Positions 59,763-64,000 of a stretch of DNA of 64,000 nt are shown piece by piece. The position numbers and the translations under genes were made by a program. Every line of letters begins with the position of its first letter. Position 1 is the stretch's first letter. Source of the DNA: Comamonas sp. B21-038 (lineage in GTDB: Bacteria > Pseudomonadota > Gammaproteobacteria > Burkholderiales > Burkholderiaceae_C); assembly GCF_022387135.1 (NCBI RefSeq), contig NZ_CP092462.1, positions 2,232,001-2,296,000 of the forward strand, written 5' to 3'. The notes beneath the pieces were generated by a model. It did not search any database and was not told the origin of the DNA. It worked only from the letters and a program-made list of their open reading frames with translations.

Positions 59763-61559
59763 TTATGGCGAACCGTAGATTTCGACTTCATACAAGGCGA
59801 ACCATGACACTTGGTTATTAACCTCAAATCTTATCGAGTTCGTCCGCACATGATTAGTAAAAGCCATAAAAATTGGAGTGTTATCATACTGATTAACAAT
59901 CGTTTGATTGCCAATTAAGTTATTGTTAGCATCATAAGCTACAATAGTTATCGGAGCCACCTCCTTAGGACCAGCTGAGGTCCCGAGTGAAATCCTTACC
60001 CCCCTTACTATTGGCGAACCACTCGCCATATTAACCCGCATACTACCCACTTTAGCCATAAAATTATAGGCCTGACCATCAAAATACTTCCCATTCCGCA
60101 AATATGGAATATCTCCTGGAGATGCAATATTCTCCACCTTTGAAAGCGGCAAATGATGCATGAGGATCGAGTTTGTTCCTATTTTGGCGAGAGGCCCAGC
60201 CAGACCGGAAACAACGTTCTGATAGATGTAATCTTCTCGGGTTATGGGTCGAATTTGAGAACCTCCGGCTCTCGAGGCAATGGCGCCCACAATGGGAGAA
60301 GCATAAGAGGTGCCAGAAGAAACACGCGTACCGCCGGTATAATAGTCAAGTGAAGTTATTTGATATCCAGGGGCCCAAGCCTCAACGCACGACCCATAAT
60401 TAGAACCCTTAACCCCCGAGAGTGCTGGGTTATATTGGGGATCTACAGGCGTTGGATTTGTACCGCCATCTGCCGTTAACATCCGAGATCCATTTTGTTT
60501 AACTGCCCCCACAACCATAACTCCATCGTAGGCCTGCGGATTATTATAGGAATATTGACAGGCATTTGCTTCGTAATTCCCTGCAGACTCTGTCACAAAC
60601 AGGCGATTGCTTGCATACCTAATACCAAGACCCACATCATCGTTCGCCCCGAAGGAATTTACCTCCGCGTCTCCGTCGTAGTTAGAAGACAAATTCAGCG
60701 TGGAAAAGATATTTTCAGCCTCGGCGTCTCTCGCAGCCCTTTCTAAGGCCTCCCTTATATTTGGGCCATCACCCATAACAGAGCGATAATATTTAATAGG
60801 CTGACCCGGATTCACCCCTCGGATGTTAAGATTATTATCCTTCGCCCCCACAATGCCGGCAATATGGCCGAAATGATAGTTATATTGTATTCCCTCACCG
60901 GTGCAGCCGGCACAGGGGTGACCATGAATAATTAAATTTAGGTCAAGATTAATATTAGGATGCATTTGGGGGTTGGTATAATATGTTTCATACCCCTCCA
61001 CCAAATACATTGGATTTGTAGCAGTTCCCGACTGAGCATTAACAAAATCTACCAGCCACGGTTTAACCTGAGACCCAACAACAACATCACCAGAAACTTT
61101 TGAGTAAATTTGCTTGGGAGTAAATTCTTTTTTATGCAACTCTTTGATGTAAGTAACTCTTTCATCCGACGACAAGCTATTAGCCTGAGCCTCATTTAGA
61201 AAAGCATTAACAACAGCGCGATATTCACTTTTATGTTCAACACCGACGATCTTATAGTCAGAAATTAACTCAGATACTGCGATGTCGTAGATCTCAGGCA
61301 CCAACAATCCGTCAAAATCAATTGTGCGATCCTTCGACAGAGGGTTGGCATCCGAAATATGGCGTACAAAAAAGGGATTTAACTCTACTTGATGCAACTT
61401 GAGATTTTTATTTTCACCTCTTGATACAATATTAGTGTAGTATATCGGATTATCAGCTTTTTCGATTGAAATTGGAGTAAACCCCTCTGGCTTATAAAGC
61501 CCGGCGTAGGTCAAAGATGTCAAAGTTAATGCAGCGAATGCAATAGCCGTTTTTTTCAA
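59763..61559 (-). CDS. Secreted subtilisin-like (S8) serine protease, AT-rich and probably acquired
   Basis: 598 residues from a TTG at 61559, with GGAGAG six bases upstream. Signal peptide of about 19 residues ending LTYAG. A prodomain-like segment (20-190) precedes the catalytic domain: Asp probably D206 in NLDLNLIIHG, His H229 in HFGHIAGIVGA, oxyanion Asn N328 in ESAGNYEA, Ser S418 in SSGTSYASP. The C-terminal ~120 residues (SIRFEVNNQ, then VSWFALYEVEIYG) resemble a galactose-binding F5/8-type module. The gene is far more AT-rich than its neighbours and has its own terminator, pointing to horizontal acquisition. Confidence 0.88.
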   Translation of the reverse strand: MKKTAIAFAALTLTSLTYAGLYKPEGFTPISIEKADNPIYYTNIVSRGENKNLKLHQVELNPFFVRHISDANPLSKDRTIDFDGLLVPEIYDIAVSELISDYKIVGVEHKSEYRAVVNAFLNEAQANSLSSDERVTYIKELHKKEFTPKQIYSKVSGDVVVGSQVKPWLVDFVNAQSGTATNPMYLVEGYETYYTNPQMHPNINLDLNLIIHGHPCAGCTGEGIQYNYHFGHIAGIVGAKDNNLNIRGVNPGQPIKYYRSVMGDGPNIREALERAARDAEAENIFSTLNLSSNYDGDAEVNSFGANDDVGLGIRYASNRLFVTESAGNYEANACQYSYNNPQAYDGVMVVGAVKQNGSRMLTADGGTNPTPVDPQYNPALSGVKGSNYGSCVEAWAPGYQITSLDYYTGGTRVSSGTSYASPIVGAIASRAGGSQIRPITREDYIYQNVVSGLAGPLAKIGTNSILMHHLPLSKVENIASPGDIPYLRNGKYFDGQAYNFMAKVGSMRVNMASGSPIVRGVRISLGTSAGPKEVAPITIVAYDANNNLIGNQTIVNQYDNTPIFMAFTNHVRTNSIRFEVNNQVSWFALYEVEIYGSP

Positions 61560-62654
61560 TTTATCTCTCCAAGAAGATAGTAATGATTGCTGAGAATAAT
61601 AAACAGCCCATCCTTTTTACCGCCGAATACTTACGTGAAATTTACGTCAGCGACGTACTTTGTAGTTATGTGTAAGTCTGCAAATATTTACTATGCTTTT
61701 CATAGCTTAAATTACTCTGACTTGGGACGAATACAAAAACAGGTTGGGTGATTGTTTACTTTATGGAGCAAATTCGCGGGGGTTCGTGGGTGCGCAGCGT
61801 CGATGAACATAAGATACTGATAAGTTCGTTCCAAACCTCACCAGTGGCCTTCCGACCGATTAGTAGGCAGCCGATTAGTAGACAGTCACCTCTCTGCACT
61901 CCGAGCGGCGCCCCACTCGTCGCTGTGAAGATCGATCGTGTGCCCATCACCAGCGCGATATCCAGCGCCGCCTCATTGTTGGCCAGACTTCGACGATCTC
62001 GGAGTGTGGGCAGTCTTCTAGCTCAAGCTCTGCTGCTTGAGCCTCAGCGTTCGTGGCAGGAGGCTCAAGCGGTGATCGGGCTATCCGCTTGAGTTTCCCA
62101 GTTGGGGAGTGAGTAGGGCTGCCTGGTACTTGCCTAGCACTTTTGTCAGCGAGCCCTTCCAGCTCGACCAGGCTGTCCACATTGAATCCATCCTTTCAGA
62201 TTCCAGCCGGTCACGAGGTCGGCCGCTTGGCGCATGCCGTTCTTCACCAGATCTTCGAAAGAGAATTCAACTTTCTCCGCAGGGTGCTCGATCATCAGCA
62301 TTCCTACGATGTGCGTCATGAATCGGCGCCCTCCCGCTCCTTTTCAGAGTCTATGCTGTGAACGCCACGTGGAATCCATTGCGATCAAGGTCCTGCACGT
62401 TCACCCGGAAGGACGGCGACCAGCCATCATCTTCAGGTTGGTCATGGGGATAGTAATTGCCTTGCTATAGGTCGATAAAGAGCTAGCAAAACCACCGCCG
62501 ACCGGATCGACAAGCATCCGAACGCCAGCATGCAGCAAAATGGAGCCTAGCAAGAATTCCGATGGTGCGAAGGACCAGCAGCGGGGATGGTAGCCAGAGT
62601 TTTTCAGCGGCCCCAACGCTCCTGCACATCATTGATTAATAGAAAGAAATTGTT
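61560..62654. other. Noncoding/degenerate region with protease promoter and gene remnants
   Basis: The first ~180 bp are AT-rich and hold the protease promoter, including the palindrome ACGTC-AGC-GACGT (61644-61656) and nearby ACGT repeats. From about 61750 to 62600 there are short frames on the minus strand with protein-like stretches such as MTHIVGMLMIEHPAEKVEFS, then EDLVKNGMRQAADLVTGW, interrupted by stops. They look like decayed genes, but I cannot name them. No complete gene is supported here. Confidence 0.5.
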
Positions 62655-63431
62655 ATGCGCATAGCCACCTGGAACGTCAACTCCCTCTCCGTCCGTCTGC
62701 CGCAGGTGCTGGAATGGCTGGCCGCCAACCCCGTCGATGTGCTGGGCCTGCAGGAACTCAAGCTCACCGACGACAAGTTTCCGCATGAGGCGCTGGCGGA
62801 GGCTGGCTACCAGGCGGTGGCGTTTGGCCAGAAGACTTACAACGGAGTGGCGCTGCTCAGCCGGGGCGAGCTCAAGGATGTGGTGCGCGCCAACCCGCAG
62901 TTTGCCGATGAGCAGTCGCGCATCATTGCCGGCACGGTGGCCAGCCCGGCCGGCGATATCCGCGTGATCAACTGCTATTTCGTCAACGGCCAGGAGCCGG
63001 GCTCGGACAAGTTTGCCTACAAGCTGCGCTGGCTCACAGGACTGGAAGCCTATGTGAAGGCCGAGATGGCCTTGCACCCGCGCCTGGTGCTGGTGGGCGA
63101 CTTCAACGTCGCGCCGGAAGACCGCGACAGCTACGACCCCGATGGTCTGCGCGACACCATCCACCACACCAAGGAAGAGCGCGATGCCTTCCAGGGACTG
63201 TTGGCGCTGGGTCTGACCGACGCCTACCGCCTGTTCGAGCAGCCCGAGAAAAGCTACAGCTGGTGGGACTACCGCATGCTGGGCTTTCAGAAGAACCGGG
63301 GCCTGCGCATTGACCATATCCTGGTGAGCGAAGCACTCAAGGGCTCGGTGAGCGCCTGCACGATCGACCGCGCACCGCGCAAGAACAAGCAGCCCAGCGA
63401 CCATGCACCGGTGGTGGTGACCCTGGGCTGA
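62655..63431 (+). CDS. xthA: Exodeoxyribonuclease III
   Basis: 258 residues; ATG 62655. EEP-superfamily motifs: ATWNVNSLSVRLPQVLEWL, LQELKLTDDKFP (catalytic Glu), YNGVALLSRG, LVGDFNVAPEDRD (Asp-x-Asn), YSWWDYRM and the final LRIDHILVSE, PSDHAPV. All catalytic residues are present. It is the AP endonuclease / 3'-5' exonuclease of base-excision repair. The composition returns to the host type here, marking the right border of the AT-rich segment. Confidence 0.93.
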   Translation: MRIATWNVNSLSVRLPQVLEWLAANPVDVLGLQELKLTDDKFPHEALAEAGYQAVAFGQKTYNGVALLSRGELKDVVRANPQFADEQSRIIAGTVASPAGDIRVINCYFVNGQEPGSDKFAYKLRWLTGLEAYVKAEMALHPRLVLVGDFNVAPEDRDSYDPDGLRDTIHHTKEERDAFQGLLALGLTDAYRLFEQPEKSYSWWDYRMLGFQKNRGLRIDHILVSEALKGSVSACTIDRAPRKNKQPSDHAPVVVTLG

Positions 63432-63469
63432 TCCGGCTTTCAACCCATGCAAAAAACGGGCCGCAGCCC

Positions 63470-63500
63470 AATGCCAGTCAGTTAAGCCCTGACTGGCATT
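63470..63500. mobile_element. Perfect hairpin at the 3' end of the transposase gene, probable IS terminus
   Basis: AATGCCAGTCAG-TTAAGCC-CTGACTGGCATT: 12-bp arms with a 7-base loop. The stop codon of the transposase (TAA on the minus strand, 63482-63484) sits in the loop. This is just beyond the xthA gene and probably near the terminal inverted repeat of the element; the other end is outside the window. Confidence 0.55.
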
Positions 63501-64000
63501 TTCTTTGGTGGGTACTTGCCGCGTGTAGAGCGCTTGACTTCACGAGGAAAGCTGCGGCCGTGCCTGCGTGGCGGCAGCACGAAGTGCCGGGCCTCGTCCA
63601 TCAGCCATTGCAGGTGTTGAGGGACCACACCCACACGGGCTAGGTGCACGCTGCGCAGTGCGCCCACGATGGCGTGGCGCGCCGTGTGAAAGCTGATGCG
63701 CACGGGCTCCACTTGCACATGCTGGGCCATCAGCCGCATGCACCGGCGCAGCAACGTGTGGGCGATCAAGACGCCCCAGACCTCCTGCATGACCAACTCG
63801 GGCTGGCGGCTGCGCAGCACGCTATGGCCTTGCTGCAGTGATTGCTTGATCTCCCGAAACCCCAGCTCGATCTCCCAGCGCTGGCGGTACAACTGCGCCA
63901 ACTGTGGTGCTGCGAACCTTTGGGCATCGAGCATGGAGGTGATGAAACGCCTGGGCTTGCCATCGACCTGCGTCTGGATCATCCGGGCCTGCCAGTGGCT
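63482..64000 (-). CDS. IS4-family transposase, C-terminal part (5' end outside window)
   Basis: The minus-strand frame stays open past the in-frame ATG at 63982 to the window edge, so the gene starts beyond 64000. Recognised part: QLYRQRWEIELGFREIKQS contains the YREK-like signature (Y-x2-R-x6-K region) of IS4 DDE transposases, with the catalytic Glu of the third DDE position. The rest (LMAQHVQVEPVRISFHTARH) is the usual C-terminal tail. An insertion sequence next to the AT-rich segment is consistent with its mobility. Confidence 0.83.
   Translation of the reverse strand, partial: SHWQARMIQTQVDGKPRRFITSMLDAQRFAAPQLAQLYRQRWEIELGFREIKQSLQQGHSVLRSRQPELVMQEVWGVLIAHTLLRRCMRLMAQHVQVEPVRISFHTARHAIVGALRSVHLARVGVVPQHLQWLMDEARHFVLPPRRHGRSFPREVKRSTRGKYPPKKMPVRA

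Noticed and set aside
59763-61559. Subtilase cytotoxin (SubA-like) interpretation
   Set aside because: No B-subunit gene is present; only the S8 fold and a C-terminal beta-sandwich can be supported.
61748-62092. 114-codon plus-strand frame in the degenerate region
   Set aside because: Ser/Arg/Leu-rich translation with no motif; likely antisense of a decayed gene.

Overview
The window is GC-rich (roughly 65 %), densely coding DNA from a beta-proteobacterium. Gene content and style (IPTL-CTERM surface protein, many LysR/GntR regulators, DMT exporters, NMT1-type ABC transporters) suggest a Comamonadaceae genome such as Comamonas or Delftia. This assignment is inference. No rRNA, tRNA or CRISPR array was seen.

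Layout. 1-3304: edge of a polysaccharide or glycolipid locus, with a truncated multi-pass membrane protein diverging from a UDP-sugar epimerase/decarboxylase, a family 2 glycosyltransferase and a membrane protein. 3338-9466 (minus): a six-gene operon behind a TPP riboswitch, encoding a LuxE-like acyl-activating enzyme, a LuxC-like acyl reductase, a three-gene ThiXYZ-type ABC importer and a short-chain dehydrogenase. 9846-22391 (plus): a ten-gene catabolic/transport operon with a class II aldolase, a dipeptide/nickel-type ABC importer, a 2-hydroxyacid dehydrogenase, a class III aminotransferase, two acetylpolyamine-amidohydrolase/HDAC paralogues, a DMT exporter and a GntR regulator. 22484-42818: mostly independent accessory genes (ChrA, SGNH hydrolase, LysR regulators, ferritin-like protein, MntH, IPTL-CTERM protein, beta-helix protein, cupin, GFA protein, GNAT, beta-lactamase-fold hydrolase, HipA-type kinase), ending in a GntR-controlled kinase plus phospho-lyase pair. 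42959-48140: a copper-handling operon. 48210-50725: an LRR-protein kinase, MetQ and a 55-residue membrane protein. 51405-56124: bioMNY biotin importer with an acyl-CoA ligase and an atypical thiolase. 56129-59302: AAA ATPase, nitroreductase and ion transporter. 59303-62654: an AT-rich foreign-looking island with a secreted subtilase and gene remnants. 62655-64000: exonuclease III and the 3' part of an IS4-family transposase.

The most striking system is the riboswitch operon. A TPP aptamer is followed by a 10-bp hairpin that buries the Shine-Dalgarno of the first gene. The genes it controls could import a compound, activate a carboxylate (LuxE-like), reduce it to an aldehyde (LuxC-like) and then to an alcohol (SDR). 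The simplest hypothesis is salvage of an oxidised thiamine pyrimidine or thiazole fragment, with the lux fatty-acid-reductase chemistry reused for vitamin B1. Secondary points of interest are the paired GntR operators in front of the kinase/phospho-lyase pair, the biotin importer coupled to a thiolase lacking its second catalytic cysteine, and the two deacetylase paralogues inside one transport operon.
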